DNA of 32,278 nucleotides from Campylobacteraceae bacterium (GCA_019162915.1 JAFLKZ010000027.1:1-32278); one strand, 5' to 3'; counted from the first letter of the stretch, positions 1-9,225 are shown. Notes: a model not told the origin generated them from the sequence alone. Numbers and translations: made by a program.

Positions 1-59
1 AAAAGATGGCACTTGTCGATGTTGGTGAATTTATTAGTTCTTGGGCAAATGTAGAGTAG
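1..59 (+). CDS. 3' end of an upstream gene, possibly guanylate kinase (partial)
   Basis: Only the last 18 codons are present, ending in TAG about 80 bases before tatA. The reading frame gives KMALVDVGEFISSWANVE. In Helicobacter and Campylobacter the gene next to tatA-argS is gmk, and a short C-terminal helix ending in a Trp-containing tail would fit, but nothing diagnostic of guanylate kinase is visible. The gene name is therefore withheld and the identity is inferred from remembered gene order. Confidence 0.35.
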   Translation, partial: KMALVDVGEFISSWANVE

Positions 60-64
60 ACATC

Positions 65-95
65 TTGTTTTTAGTTTATAAAAAAATGCTATAAT
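65..95 (+). promoter_or_regulatory. Probable sigma-70 promoter for tatA-argS
   Basis: A perfect TATAAT lies at 90-95, preceded by a T-rich stretch with a TTGTTT hexamer at 65-70 (19-base spacing). This is the usual Campylobacterota layout of a good -10 box and a weak, T-rich -35. The transcript would start about 35 bases before the tatA start codon, which has the strong ribosome site AAGGAG at about 127-132. Confidence 0.5.
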
Positions 96-137
96 TCGCG
101 CACAAAATTTTAAGTACAGGTTACATAAGGAGAAAAA

Positions 138-398
138 ATGGGTTCATTTAGTATTGGTCATTGGTTAGTTATTTTAGCTGTAGTTGTTTTGCTTTTTGGT
201 GCTAAGAAAATACCAGAGTTGGCTAAAGGTGTTGGTCAAGGCATCAAAGATTTTAAAAAAGCAATTAAAGAAGATAAAGAAAATGAAGCTGCAGCTGCAG
301 CAAGCGTAGACAAAGTAGAAGCTAAACAAGAGAATGTAGTGACGCCTACAACGACGACGTCAACAACGCCTCCCGTAGATGAAAAAAAAGCAGTATAA
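138..398 (+). CDS. tatA: Twin-arginine translocase subunit TatA
   Basis: TatA is the small membrane subunit that polymerises to form the pathway for folded proteins exported by the Tat system. The 86-residue protein has the family layout. A short N-terminal stretch leads to one hydrophobic segment (about residues 8-21), then the hinge [12 protein letters not shown] and an amphipathic helix ([17 protein letters not shown]). A charged, then Thr/Pro-rich low-complexity tail ends the protein. The length is normal. It is preceded by AAGGAG and followed nine bases later by argS, so the two are probably co-transcribed. TatB shares the fold, but the FG-hinge and the context favour TatA. TatC is not in this window. 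Confidence 0.93.
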   Translation: MGSFSIGHWLVILAVVVLLFGAKKIPELAKGVGQGIKDFKKAIKEDKENEAAAAASVDKVEAKQENVVTPTTTTSTTPPVDEKKAV

Positions 399-407
399 GG
401 TAGCATA

Positions 408-1994
408 TTGAAAAAATCGGTTATTCGTTCTATCCAAGAGAGTTTGCAAAGAGAGTTTATTTTAGAAAAACCAGCTAATCTCTCTTTTGGTCATTATGCT
501 ACGCCTATCGCTTTTTCTTTAGCAAAAGAACTCAAAAAATCACCCATAGCGATAGCTGAGGAGCTTTGTGAAAAGTTTTTGCAAAGTGATATTTTTCAAG
601 AAGTAACGCCGATTAAAGGCTATATCAACTTTAAACTCAGTGAATCTTTTCTAGACAAATACGCTTCATGGGCGATTGCCAATGAAAATACATTTGGCAT
701 AGAAGAGCGAAATGAATCAATTCTTCTTGAATATGTCAGTGCAAACCCAACGGGTCCATTGCATATCGGACATGCCAGAGGTGCTGTGGTAGGTGATGCT
801 TTATGCAAAATTGGAACACATTTAGGCTATAAAATAGACAGTGAATATTATATTAATGATGCTGGCAACCAAGTTGACCTTTTAGGGCTTTCTTTGTTTC
901 TCTCAGGTCGTGAGCAGATTTTAGGAATAAGTGTAGAGTGGCCTGCAGAGTTTTACCGTGGTGAATACATTGTTGACTTGGCACAAGTTGCTAAAGAAGA
1001 ATTAGGCTTAGGTATATTTGAAAACGAAGAGAGTATCGCAACTTTATCTCTTTGGGGTAAAGATAAGATGCTAGAACTTATCAAATCAAATCTTGCCGAT
1101 GTTGGTATCGTATTCGATAATTTCGTGAGTGAAAAAGCGCTTTACAATAAATGGGATGAGAGTTTCGAGAAACTTCAAAAAAATAATAAAACCTATAAAG
1201 AGGGTGATAAAATTTGGATTCGCTCTACTGAACTAGGCGATGAAAAAGATAGAGTTGTTGTGCGAGATGATGGAAGACCAACGTATTTAGCTGGTGATAT
1301 TATCTATCATGATTACAAGTTTCAAAGAGGCTATGACCATTATATCAATATCTGGGGGGCAGATCACCATGGGTATATTGCTCGCGTAAAAGCGGCAATA
1401 AACTTCTTAGGTTATGATGAAAAAAAACTTGAAGTTATTTTAGCTCAGATGGTTTCTTTGCTCAAAGGCGGTGAACCTTATAAAATGAGTAAGCGCGCTG
1501 GTAATTTTATTTTGATGAGTGATGTGGTAAAAGAGGTTGGAAGCGATGCGTTGCGTTTTGTCTTTTTGAGTAAAAAATCTGACACCCATTTAGAATTTGA
1601 TGTGGATGTTTTTAAACAAGAAGATAGCAATAATCCAATTTTTTATATTAATTATGCGCATGCTCGAATAAATCAAATTTTTGCCAAAGCAAATAAAAGT
1701 GTTGAAGATGTTTTACATGTAAAGCTTGAAAACCTCAGTGAAGATGCTCAAAATCTTCTCTTTAGTGCACTTTTACTGCCTGAAGTTTTAGATGATGCTT
1801 TTCATTCAAGACAAGTTCAAAAAGTAACAGAGTATCTTAAAAATCTCTCTGCTTCATTACACAAGTTTTATAATGAAAATCGTGTTGTTGGAAGTGAGGA
1901 TGAAGAAAAATTCCTTAAACTTTTTGCAATGGTTGGCGTAAGTATTCGAGTAGGACTTAAACTCATAGGCATTAGCGCAAAAGAAAAAATGTAA
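408..1994 (+). CDS. argS: Arginyl-tRNA synthetase
   Basis: A class I aminoacyl-tRNA synthetase that charges tRNA-Arg with arginine in the cytoplasm. The 528-residue protein has the ArgS N-terminal Add1 domain (about 1-90). The nucleotide-binding signature SANPTGPLHIGHARG (HIGH motif) follows near residue 113, then the KMSKRAG loop near 360. The C-terminal DALR-type anticodon-binding domain lies at about 400-528. The start is TTG, nine bases after tatA. A weak purine-rich ribosome site overlaps the tatA stop region. The gene contains one perfect TTTACATGTAAA palindrome, read as Leu-His-Val-Lys. Confidence 0.96.
   Translation: MKKSVIRSIQESLQREFILEKPANLSFGHYATPIAFSLAKELKKSPIAIAEELCEKFLQSDIFQEVTPIKGYINFKLSESFLDKYASWAIANENTFGIEERNESILLEYVSANPTGPLHIGHARGAVVGDALCKIGTHLGYKIDSEYYINDAGNQVDLLGLSLFLSGREQILGISVEWPAEFYRGEYIVDLAQVAKEELGLGIFENEESIATLSLWGKDKMLELIKSNLADVGIVFDNFVSEKALYNKWDESFEKLQKNNKTYKEGDKIWIRSTELGDEKDRVVVRDDGRPTYLAGDIIYHDYKFQRGYDHYINIWGADHHGYIARVKAAINFLGYDEKKLEVILAQMVSLLKGGEPYKMSKRAGNFILMSDVVKEVGSDALRFVFLSKKSDTHLEFDVDVFKQEDSNNPIFYINYAHARINQIFAKANKSVEDVLHVKLENLSEDAQNLLFSALLLPEVLDDAFHSRQVQKVTEYLKNLSASLHKFYNENRVVGSEDEEKFLKLFAMVGVSIRVGLKLIGISAKEKM
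1712..1723. repeat. TTTACATGTAAA palindrome, copy 1 (in argS)
   Basis: Perfect 12-bp palindrome inside argS, read in frame as Leu-His-Val-Lys. One of 17 related sites in the window. Confidence 0.8.
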
Positions 1995-2002
1995 GGCTTC
2001 TT

Positions 2003-2839
2003 TTGCGTCAAGCCAATCTTCTCCTTAAACTTTTCTCTTTTTTAATTAAAAACCCTAAAGCTTTCTTACTTATTTTTGTGCTTGGAGCACTCTTTTATAG
2101 CTATGAAGTTTTTGTGGCTAGAGATAAAATGGTCTACATGGGCATCCCAGTAGCAAAAGAATTTTCTTTAAATTTGACGACAAGAATTTTAAGAAATGAA
2201 GCTTATATGGTGGGCTACTCAGATATCCGAGGTAATCCACTTTGGGTTGCCTATAAACTTAAACACGTTCCATATCATGCCCCACATCTCAAAAGACCAG
2301 ATAATTTTAGTATGGATATCAGAAACTTGACGTTTATCAAATCGAGTGATTATACGAACAGTGGATACGATAGAGGACACATGGCGCCTAATCATGCGAT
2401 ATCTGTGCTATATGGTAAAGCGGCGCAAGAAGAGACATTTTTAATGACGAATATCACACCTCAAAAAGCAAATCTGAATCAAAAAATATGGCAAAAACTA
2501 GAAGAAATGGAATTAAATAAATTTACAGAAGAATTTAAAGAAGTGTGGGTTTACACGGGGCCTATCTTTAATAAAGAGACACAAAGACTTAAAAGCTCTT
2601 TTTTTGTAGAGATTCCAGATGCTTTTTATAAAATTTTCATAGGTATTAAAGAAGATAAAAGCGTGCGAGCACTTTCTTTTATTATGCCTCAAACGGTAAA
2701 ACCTCATGATAGAATTGAAAAGTATATGGTTAGTATTAATGAAATTGAAAAGCAAAGCGGATTTGATTTTTTACATGAACTTGAGGACACAATGGAGGAA
2801 AAAATAGAGTCTGAAGTAGAAAGAGAGCTTTGGTTTTAA
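2003..2839 (+). CDS. Membrane-anchored DNA/RNA non-specific endonuclease (NUC1/NucA family)
   Basis: A metal-dependent beta-beta-alpha nuclease that cuts DNA and RNA without sequence preference. The 278-residue protein begins with a basic stretch and one hydrophobic segment (about residues 17-38), which suggests a signal anchor with the enzyme in the periplasm. The catalytic signature DRGHMAPN is at residues 123-130. The downstream NITPQKANLNQKIW block carries the metal-binding Asn and supporting residues, so the active site looks complete. It starts with TTG eight bases after argS, so it is likely co-transcribed. It ends convergently with the Fur-family gene, the two stop codons sharing four bases. 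Roles in nucleotide scavenging, or in limiting or processing incoming DNA, are possible but not shown. Confidence 0.88.
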   Translation: MRQANLLLKLFSFLIKNPKAFLLIFVLGALFYSYEVFVARDKMVYMGIPVAKEFSLNLTTRILRNEAYMVGYSDIRGNPLWVAYKLKHVPYHAPHLKRPDNFSMDIRNLTFIKSSDYTNSGYDRGHMAPNHAISVLYGKAAQEETFLMTNITPQKANLNQKIWQKLEEMELNKFTEEFKEVWVYTGPIFNKETQRLKSSFFVEIPDAFYKIFIGIKEDKSVRALSFIMPQTVKPHDRIEKYMVSINEIEKQSGFDFLHELEDTMEEKIESEVERELWF

Positions 2840-3240
2840 ACTTTACACTCTTTGCATGTGCCATTCATTACGATAAAACTGTTACTTATGGTAAAGCCAC
2901 TGTTTAAAGTTATGGTTTCCATTAAAGAATGAGTTTCTACAAAAAAATCTTCAACTTTAGCACAATTTTTACATAAAAGATGAATATGAGGAATTTTTCT
3001 AATTTCATATTGCTGTTTTTGGTTAGGGAGTTTTACTTCTTCAAGGATATGAAACGAGATAAGATCATTAATATTACGATAAAGTGTGGCTTTAGACATG
3101 GAGGGATATTTTTTAAAAACAGTATCATAAATTGCGTCTATATCGATATGTCCGTAAGTATCAATACAATCTAATATTGCCAACCTTTGATGTGTTGACT
3201 TTAAATTATTGGCTTTAAGAACATCTTTAAATCTTTCCAT
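2836..3240 (-). CDS. Fur-family, PerR-like metal-dependent repressor
   Basis: A cytoplasmic winged-helix repressor of the Fur superfamily, 134 residues, the normal length. The N-terminal helices (LKSTHQRLAILDCI) and the recognition helix region (MSKATLYRNINDL) are typical. The C-terminal half has HIHLLCKNC and a final CKEC, forming the structural zinc site. PerR is favoured over Fur because the gene is divergent from a cytochrome c peroxidase, lacks the HHDH stretch of Fur, and is small. It lies head to head with that peroxidase across 172 bases holding several inverted repeats, so repression of the peroxidase and autoregulation are plausible. A TTTACATGTAAA site sits 14 bases before the ATG. 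Whether it senses peroxide or iron cannot be told from sequence alone. Confidence 0.85.
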   Translation of the reverse strand: MERFKDVLKANNLKSTHQRLAILDCIDTYGHIDIDAIYDTVFKKYPSMSKATLYRNINDLISFHILEEVKLPNQKQQYEIRKIPHIHLLCKNCAKVEDFFVETHSLMETITLNSGFTISNSFIVMNGTCKECKV

Positions 3241-3254
3241 CGTGTTAAAAATCC

Positions 3255-3266
3255 TTTACATGTAAA
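3255..3266. repeat. TTTACATGTAAA palindrome, copy 2 (5' leader of the Fur-family gene)
   Basis: Perfect 12-bp palindrome, non-coding, 14 bases upstream of the repressor start. Read toward that gene, its end runs into AAAGGA, which could serve as a distant ribosome site. Confidence 0.8.
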
Positions 3267-3304
3267 ACAAAATTTTATTAAAGAAAAACTTAATAAGACA
3301 TTAA

Positions 3305-3352
3305 TTATCCTATTTAAAAATTACAATTATAGGATAAAATCCTAAATAGGAC
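3305..3352. promoter_or_regulatory. Cluster of inverted repeats between the repressor and cytochrome c peroxidase
   Basis: The half-site ATCCTA / TAGGAT recurs here. ATCCTA is at 3307-3312, TAGGAT at 3330-3335, ATCCTA at 3339-3344 and AATAGGA just after. TAGGATAAAATCCTA (3330-3344) is a perfect inverted repeat with a 3-base centre. TCCTAAATAGGA overlaps it as a second palindrome. The cluster lies 27-74 bases upstream of the peroxidase -10 box, a sensible place for an operator of the divergent Fur-family protein. It does not match the textbook Per box, so the assignment is inference. Confidence 0.45.
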
Positions 3353-3378
3353 TTATTCTTATTTAAGTTATAAACAAC

Positions 3379-3384
3379 TATAAT
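3379..3384 (+). promoter_or_regulatory. -10 box for the cytochrome c peroxidase gene
   Basis: TATAAT in an AT-rich run, about 29 bases before the start codon. The start codon has a strong ribosome site, AAGGAG at 3402-3407. Confidence 0.5.
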
Positions 3385-3412
3385 TTTTCTACATCTTAAA
3401 AAAGGAGTAGAA

Positions 3413-4441
3413 ATGCAAATTTCTAAAGCGTTAAGTCTTTGTGTGTTAAGTGCAACAGTGTTATTTGGGGCTAATAACTTAGTTGATAAAGTGAAACAAA
3501 ATGGTATAAGTGCTATTCCAAATAGTAATTATGAACTTTTAAAAATAATAGATGATCCTAAGGATCCAATCACAGATGCTAAAGTAGAGTTGGGCAAAAA
3601 ACTCTTTTTTGATCCAAGAATGTCACGAAGTTCTCTTATTAGTTGTAACACGTGTCATAATTTAGGACTTGGTGGTGCTGATGGTGTAAGTGCCGCAATC
3701 GGTCATGGATGGACAGTAAATCCTCATCATCTTAATTCTCCAACTGTTTATAACTCTGCATTTTTTAAAGCACAGTTTTGGGATGGTAGAAGTCCACATT
3801 TAGCGGATCAAGCACAAGGTCCTGTACAAGCAGGCCCAGAAATGGCTGCTCCTCCCAAGCTCGTTGAAGAGAGAATTAACTCTATCCCTGAATATGTCGA
3901 AGAGTTTAAAGTTGCTTATGGTGATAGTGTCAAAGTAAATTTTGAAAAAATTACTGCTACGATTGCTATTTTTGAAAAAGTATTAGTAACGCCATCAAAA
4001 TTTGATGATTTTCTCAATGGCAACGACAACGCCCTTTCCAAAGCTGAAAAAGAAGGGTTAGAAGTGTTCCTTGATAAAGGTTGTGCTGCTTGTCATAATG
4101 GTATAGCACTTGGTGGAACCATGCAACCATTTGAAGTTGCGGGAAAATACAAATTTGCAAAAGTAGGTGATTTTAAAGGCGATGCTAATGGTATGGTCAA
4201 AACACCAACACTTAGAAATATTACTGAAACAGCACCATATTTTCACAATGGAGCCATCTGGTCACTTAAAGATGCCATTAAAGAGATGGGAAGTACACAG
4301 TTAGGAATTGCTATTACAGATGCAGAGAGTGCAAAGATGGAAACATTCCTTAAAACACTTAAAGGAAGAAAGCCAGCAATTAGTTATCCACAATTGCCAG
4401 AGAGTACAGCTAAAACGCCAGTACCTGACGCTAAATTATAG
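3413..4441 (+). CDS. Di-haem cytochrome c peroxidase
   Basis: A periplasmic enzyme that reduces hydrogen peroxide to water with electrons from small cytochromes c. The 342-residue precursor has a signal peptide (about 1-20, ending LFGA). It has two c-type haem motifs, CNTCH at 78-82 and CAACH at 224-228, which is the bacterial CcpA/MauG-family pattern. The stretch NSPTVYNSAFFKAQFWDGR and the later TPTLRNITETAPYFHNGA are family hallmarks, the second carrying the Met/His region near the electron-transfer haem. A strong AAGGAG ribosome site precedes the start. It stands alone, divergent from a PerR-like gene, and ends at a strong hairpin. MauG-like activity is less likely given the length and context. 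Confidence 0.93.
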   Translation: MQISKALSLCVLSATVLFGANNLVDKVKQNGISAIPNSNYELLKIIDDPKDPITDAKVELGKKLFFDPRMSRSSLISCNTCHNLGLGGADGVSAAIGHGWTVNPHHLNSPTVYNSAFFKAQFWDGRSPHLADQAQGPVQAGPEMAAPPKLVEERINSIPEYVEEFKVAYGDSVKVNFEKITATIAIFEKVLVTPSKFDDFLNGNDNALSKAEKEGLEVFLDKGCAACHNGIALGGTMQPFEVAGKYKFAKVGDFKGDANGMVKTPTLRNITETAPYFHNGAIWSLKDAIKEMGSTQLGIAITDAESAKMETFLKTLKGRKPAISYPQLPESTAKTPVPDAKL

Positions 4442-4447
4442 TTTACG

Positions 4448-4477
4448 AAGAGGTGTGGATTTTACTCCACGCCTCTT
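4448..4477. terminator. Bidirectional terminator between the peroxidase gene and nadD-rsfS
   Basis: A 12-bp stem (AAGAGGTGTGGA with TCCACGCCTCTT, one G-U pair) and a 6-base TTTTAC loop. One arm lies in the last codons of rsfS. It is short of a long T-run, but T/C-rich sequence follows on the plus strand. Confidence 0.6.
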
Positions 4478-5343
4478 ACTCTTTTCATCTCAAGCTCTCT
4501 TTCTTTTAAAAATAATTCAAGATTATATTTTGCACGGTATTCTGGTGTCATAAGGTGAATTAAGATATCGCCCATGTCTATAACAGTCCAGTTATTGTCG
4601 GCATCTACATTTAAAAAAACTTCTCCAGCACCTTTAAGTTCTGTTTTGAGATGATCCAAAAGTGAAAGACCATGTCTCTCTCCCATGGTAGTAGCGATGA
4701 CAACGCTATTGACAAAGTAATCTTTGTTTCGCATGTCAAATACTTGTATATCTTCTGCTTTTTTTTCACTGAGGGCGAAAACTATTTTTTCATTTCTATT
4801 GTCCATTTGATTCCTTGTGTAGTACTCTTTGACTTCATTTTGTATCGCTTTTGGGATAAATGTTTCATCCAAAAAGTCTCGAAGCTTTGAAGAACTGATA
4901 TTAACATTAATAGACAAATTTTTCAAGTCTTTTGGTAATTTTGTAGTATCTCTTGATGCAACAACAAATTCTACTAAAGTAGATAGTTCCTCATGATTGT
5001 GCCATTTAACTAAAGATGCGTAGTGGTCGCTACCAATAATGAGGTATATTTTAGAGAGTTCGTATTTATTCATAAGATATTTGACGGTTTCTATCGTAGG
5101 TACAGGTCTTTCTTGGTCACACTCGTAGGAAAAAACTTCTACTTTTTTATAAGGAAGAAAAAGTTTTTCAAGCCATATTTTTCGCATCTGTGGTGGAGCG
5201 CAAAAGGTTTTTTTAAAAGGGCTCAAATAGGTTGGAATAACAAAAAGCTTATCTATATCCAACGTTTCTAAGGCTTTTTCTACAATCATCACATGACCAT
5301 TATGGGGAGGATCAAATGAGCCTCCAAAAATAGCTATTTTCAA
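4462..5343 (-). CDS. nadD-rsfS: Fused nicotinate-nucleotide adenylyltransferase and ribosomal silencing factor (NadD-RsfS)
   Basis: One uninterrupted 293-codon frame carries two proteins that are usually separate. Residues 1-179 are NadD, which adenylates nicotinate mononucleotide in NAD synthesis. They include the nucleotidyltransferase motif GGSFDPPHNGH near the N-terminus and SSSKLRDFL near the domain end. Residues 180-293 are RsfS/Iojap, which binds ribosomal protein uL14 and blocks subunit joining (DIQVFDMRNKDYFVNSVVIAT, then NNWTVIDMGDILIHLM). The NadD domain is slightly short but complete. At the join an ATG is preceded by AAGGA at five bases, so RsfS may also be made alone. The gene is divergent from gap, the same neighbourhood as in Campylobacter. 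Confidence 0.9.
   Translation of the reverse strand: MKIAIFGGSFDPPHNGHVMIVEKALETLDIDKLFVIPTYLSPFKKTFCAPPQMRKIWLEKLFLPYKKVEVFSYECDQERPVPTIETVKYLMNKYELSKIYLIIGSDHYASLVKWHNHEELSTLVEFVVASRDTTKLPKDLKNLSINVNISSSKLRDFLDETFIPKAIQNEVKEYYTRNQMDNRNEKIVFALSEKKAEDIQVFDMRNKDYFVNSVVIATTMGERHGLSLLDHLKTELKGAGEVFLNVDADNNWTVIDMGDILIHLMTPEYRAKYNLELFLKERELEMKRVRGVE
4804..4816 (-). promoter_or_regulatory. Internal ribosome site and ATG for free RsfS
   Basis: On the minus strand, AAGGAATCAAATG lies exactly at the NadD/RsfS domain border. AAGGA is five bases before an in-frame ATG, and translation from it would give a normal-length 114-residue RsfS (4462-4806). Confidence 0.55.
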
Positions 5344-5390
5344 CTTTATATCTCCAGATGTCTTTAATCTTTTTTATACATCATTTTTGC

Positions 5391-5396
5391 TAAAAT
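5391..5396 (+). promoter_or_regulatory. -10 box for the gap-pgk-tpiA-fabI operon
   Basis: TAAAAT in the context TTTTTGCTAAAATAG, 54 bases before the gap start, with T-rich sequence upstream. The start codon is preceded by AAAGGAAA. Confidence 0.4.
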
Positions 5397-5450
5397 AGAT
5401 GCGTTTTTATACAAGCAAAAAATTACCTTATTATAACAAAAGGAAAGCAC

Positions 5451-6449
5451 ATGGCACTTAAAATTGCTATAAATGGATTTGGTCGCATTGGAAGATGTGT
5501 TGCGAGAATTATTGATTCAAGAGATGATGTGGAGTTAGTGTGTGTGAATGACACGGCAGATCGTGCCATGACAAAACAATTATTAAAATATGATAGCGTT
5601 CATGGTGTTTTTAGTGGAGTTGTTGAATTACTTGAAGATGACTATATGCAAATGGGAAAAGCTAAAGTAAAAATGTTTTCAACCAGAGATGCCAAAGCAC
5701 TTAATTTTGCTGATTATGGTGTTGATGTTGTCCTTGAATGTACAGGTTCACTCCTTACTCAAAAAGAGACACAAGTATTTATCGATAATGGCATTAAAAA
5801 AGTTATTCTCTCTGCTCCTGCAAAAGACGATACTCCGACATTTGTGATTGGTGTAAATGAAGACAAATATGCTGGTCAAGCGATTGTCTCCAACGCAAGT
5901 TGTACCACAAACTGTTTAGGCCCAGTGGCTAAAATTTTAGATGACGCATTTGGTATTGACAAGGGATTGATGACGACTATTCACTCTTATACGAATGACC
6001 AAAGTATTTTGGATGTTAAACACAGTAAAGATTTACGTCGTGCACGTGCGGCAGCTATCAATATGATTCCTACAACAACAGGTGCTGCAAAAGCCATTGG
6101 TTTGGTTATGCCTCATCTTAAAGGTAGATTGCATGGTCAAAGTGTACGCGTTCCTACGCCTAACGTTTCAATGGTTGACCTAAACGTAGTTGTTAAAAAA
6201 GCGACAACAAAAGAAGAGATCAATGCACTTTTAACGAAACACGCGCAAGGTGCATTAAAAGGTATTTTAGAAGTTGATGTTGAACAAAGAGTTTCACAAG
6301 ATTTCGTGACAACTTCGTTTAGTTCGACAGTGGCTCTTGACCTCACACAAGTTATTGGTGGCGATATGGTAAAGATAATGGCATGGTATGATAACGAATG
6401 GGGATACTCAACACGTTTGATAGACATGGCTTTACATGTAAGCAAATAA
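5451..6449 (+). CDS. gap: Glyceraldehyde-3-phosphate dehydrogenase, type I
   Basis: Interconverts glyceraldehyde 3-phosphate and 1,3-bisphosphoglycerate with NAD(P) in the cytoplasm. The 332-residue protein has the Rossmann start INGFGRIGR and the catalytic motif SNASCTTNC with the nucleophile at Cys151. It also has HSYTNDQ and the C-terminal WYDNEWGYS. The length is standard. It heads a tight cluster with pgk (12-base gap), tpiA and fabI, so the three lower-glycolysis/gluconeogenesis enzymes are probably made together. The last codons (LHVSK) contain a TTTACATGTAAG site. Cofactor preference is not clear from the NDTAD segment. Confidence 0.96.
   Translation: MALKIAINGFGRIGRCVARIIDSRDDVELVCVNDTADRAMTKQLLKYDSVHGVFSGVVELLEDDYMQMGKAKVKMFSTRDAKALNFADYGVDVVLECTGSLLTQKETQVFIDNGIKKVILSAPAKDDTPTFVIGVNEDKYAGQAIVSNASCTTNCLGPVAKILDDAFGIDKGLMTTIHSYTNDQSILDVKHSKDLRRARAAAINMIPTTTGAAKAIGLVMPHLKGRLHGQSVRVPTPNVSMVDLNVVVKKATTKEEINALLTKHAQGALKGILEVDVEQRVSQDFVTTSFSSTVALDLTQVIGGDMVKIMAWYDNEWGYSTRLIDMALHVSK
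6431..6442. repeat. TTTACATGTAAG site, copy 3 (end of gap)
   Basis: Contains the perfect core TTACATGTAA. It spans the final codons of gap, read as Leu-His-Val-Ser. Confidence 0.75.
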
Positions 6450-6461
6450 AAGGACTAAAAG

Positions 6462-7667
6462 ATGATTAGATCAGTTCGAGATTTAGACATAACCGATAAA
6501 AAAGTTTTTATACGATGTGATTTTAATGTTCCTTTGGATGAATTTAATAATATAACAGATGATAGGCGCATACGATCAGCTATTCAAACAATTCGATATT
6601 GTCTTGATCATAACTGTGCGATTATCCTTGCAAGCCACTTGGGTCGTCCAAAAGGTTCTATTGATGAAAAATATTCTCTTGCACCTGTACAAATGAGGCT
6701 GAAAAGACTACTAGATAAAGAAGTTATGTTAGCACTCGACGTGGTGGGTAAAGACGCGCAAGAAAAAGCAGAAAATCTTCAAAATGGAGAGATTTTACTC
6801 TTAGAAAATTTACGTTTTTGTAAAGGCGAAACAACCAATGATGAAGAGTTTGCCAAAGTTTTAGCGGATATGGCAGAAGTATATATCAATGATGCTTTTG
6901 GTGTGTGTCATAGAGCGCATGCTTCTGTTGAGGCTATTACAAGATTTTTTAATGAAAAAAGCTCTGCGGCTGGATTTTTACTCCAAAAAGAAGTTCAGTT
7001 TTCAAAAAATCTTCTTCGCAGACCGACACGACCTTTTGTAGCCGTTGTGGGAGGAAGCAAAGTAAGTGGTAAGCTTCAAGCACTTGTCAATCTTTTACCA
7101 AGAGTCGATAAATTACTGATTGGTGGCGGTATGGCATTTACGTTCCTTAAAGCACAAGGACTTGATATCGGTAATTCTTTGGTCGAAGATGATTTGTTGG
7201 ATGAAGCCAATCGCGTGATGGAAGAAGCAAAAAAGCAAGGGGTTAAAATCTATCTACCGGTGGATGTTGTAGCTGCACAAACTTGCTCTCAAGATGCAAC
7301 CATTAAATTTGTAACGGTTCAAGAAATTCCTAAAGGTTGGATGGGACTAGACATTGGACCTGCAACTTCAAGATTGTTTAGAGAAGCACTTGCGGATGCA
7401 CAAACCATTCTATGGAATGGCCCAATGGGTGTTTTTGAGATAGAAAAGTTTTCAAAAGGTAGCTTCAAAATGTCACATGTCATCGCAGAAGCGCATGCAA
7501 CAACCGTTGTTGGTGGTGGCGATACGGCAGATGTAGTCGCACGTGCGGGTGATGCTGATGAGATGACTTTTATCTCCACGGGTGGTGGTGCTAGTTTGGA
7601 ATTAATAGAAGGCAAAGAACTTCCAGGGGTTAAACCACTCACAAATAATGAAAATGAAAACGAGTAA
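6462..7667 (+). CDS. pgk: Phosphoglycerate kinase
   Basis: Transfers phosphate between 1,3-bisphosphoglycerate and ADP. The 401-residue protein has the N-domain signature [19 protein letters not shown] and the basic substrate patch SHLGRPKG. It also has [11 protein letters not shown], the nucleotide-domain motif NGPMGVFE and the terminal GGGDTADVV. The length is typical. It lies between gap and tpiA, with only two bases before tpiA, implying translational coupling. A purine-rich ribosome site (AAAAGGAC) precedes the ATG. Confidence 0.97.
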   Translation: MIRSVRDLDITDKKVFIRCDFNVPLDEFNNITDDRRIRSAIQTIRYCLDHNCAIILASHLGRPKGSIDEKYSLAPVQMRLKRLLDKEVMLALDVVGKDAQEKAENLQNGEILLLENLRFCKGETTNDEEFAKVLADMAEVYINDAFGVCHRAHASVEAITRFFNEKSSAAGFLLQKEVQFSKNLLRRPTRPFVAVVGGSKVSGKLQALVNLLPRVDKLLIGGGMAFTFLKAQGLDIGNSLVEDDLLDEANRVMEEAKKQGVKIYLPVDVVAAQTCSQDATIKFVTVQEIPKGWMGLDIGPATSRLFREALADAQTILWNGPMGVFEIEKFSKGSFKMSHVIAEAHATTVVGGGDTADVVARAGDADEMTFISTGGGASLELIEGKELPGVKPLTNNENENE

Positions 7668-7669
7668 AA

Positions 7670-8386
7670 ATGATTATTGCCTCAAACTTTAAAACCAATT
7701 ATACCAGAGCAAAAACAGATGATTTTGTCATTGCTATACAAGATTTTATGCGCACTACAAGAAGTAAACAGCAGGTGCGTATTTATGCTCCTGCAACGGC
7801 ATTAGATCTTTTTGATGAAATTCCTTCTTTACATGTAGGGGCTCAAAATTTTTATCCTACACAAAATGGTTCTTACACGGGCGAAATTGGTTTTGAGCAA
7901 CTTGAAGAGTTTGCTATCGATACGGTTTTAATCGGACATAGTGAAAGGCGTCATATCTTGAAAGAATCACAGGATTTAATCGCTCAAAAATTTAATTTTG
8001 CACAAGCCAAAAATGTTGAAATTATATATTGCGTGGGTGAACCTAAAGAGATACGAGCTCTTGGTATTGATGCGGTGATGGCTTATATTTGGGAACAGTT
8101 TGAGGGAATTGATATCAATTATGAAAGGCTTGTGATTGCGTATGAACCAGTCTGGGCAATTGGCACGGGACTTACTGCGAGTGATGATGATATCAAAGAA
8201 GTATTAGGAAGACTTGATGAAAAACTCTCCGCTCCTTTATTGTATGGCGGAAGTGTGAAAGTAGATAATATTAAAGAGATTTTGAGCATTGACAAATGTA
8301 GTGGTGTGTTAGTAGGCACGGCAAGCTGGAGTGTAGAAGCTTTTTCATCTATGATACAAGCAGCCGATAATTTAGAAAAACAATAG
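7670..8386 (+). CDS. tpiA: Triose-phosphate isomerase
   Basis: Interconverts dihydroxyacetone phosphate and glyceraldehyde 3-phosphate. The 238-residue TIM-barrel protein starts with IIASNFKTN (catalytic Lys-Asn pair). The catalytic His is in LIGHSERR, the catalytic Glu in VIAYEPVWAIGTG (flexible-loop region), and the phosphate grip in YGGSV. It is slightly shorter than the 250 residues common elsewhere, as is usual in Campylobacterota. It is translationally coupled to pgk and followed 12 bases later by fabI. It contains an imperfect copy of the recurring palindrome (LHV reading). Confidence 0.96.
   Translation: MIIASNFKTNYTRAKTDDFVIAIQDFMRTTRSKQQVRIYAPATALDLFDEIPSLHVGAQNFYPTQNGSYTGEIGFEQLEEFAIDTVLIGHSERRHILKESQDLIAQKFNFAQAKNVEIIYCVGEPKEIRALGIDAVMAYIWEQFEGIDINYERLVIAYEPVWAIGTGLTASDDDIKEVLGRLDEKLSAPLLYGGSVKVDNIKEILSIDKCSGVLVGTASWSVEAFSSMIQAADNLEKQ
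7828..7839. repeat. TTTACATGTAGG site, copy 4 (in tpiA, imperfect)
   Basis: One arm is perfect and the other carries a change. Read as Leu-His-Val-Gly. Confidence 0.5.
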
Positions 8387-9220
<834 letters not shown>

Positions 9221-9225
9221 AAGCG

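Noticed and set aside
4308-4553. 81-codon ORF across the cytochrome c peroxidase gene end
   Set aside because: Overlaps ccp and the terminator. No coding signature.
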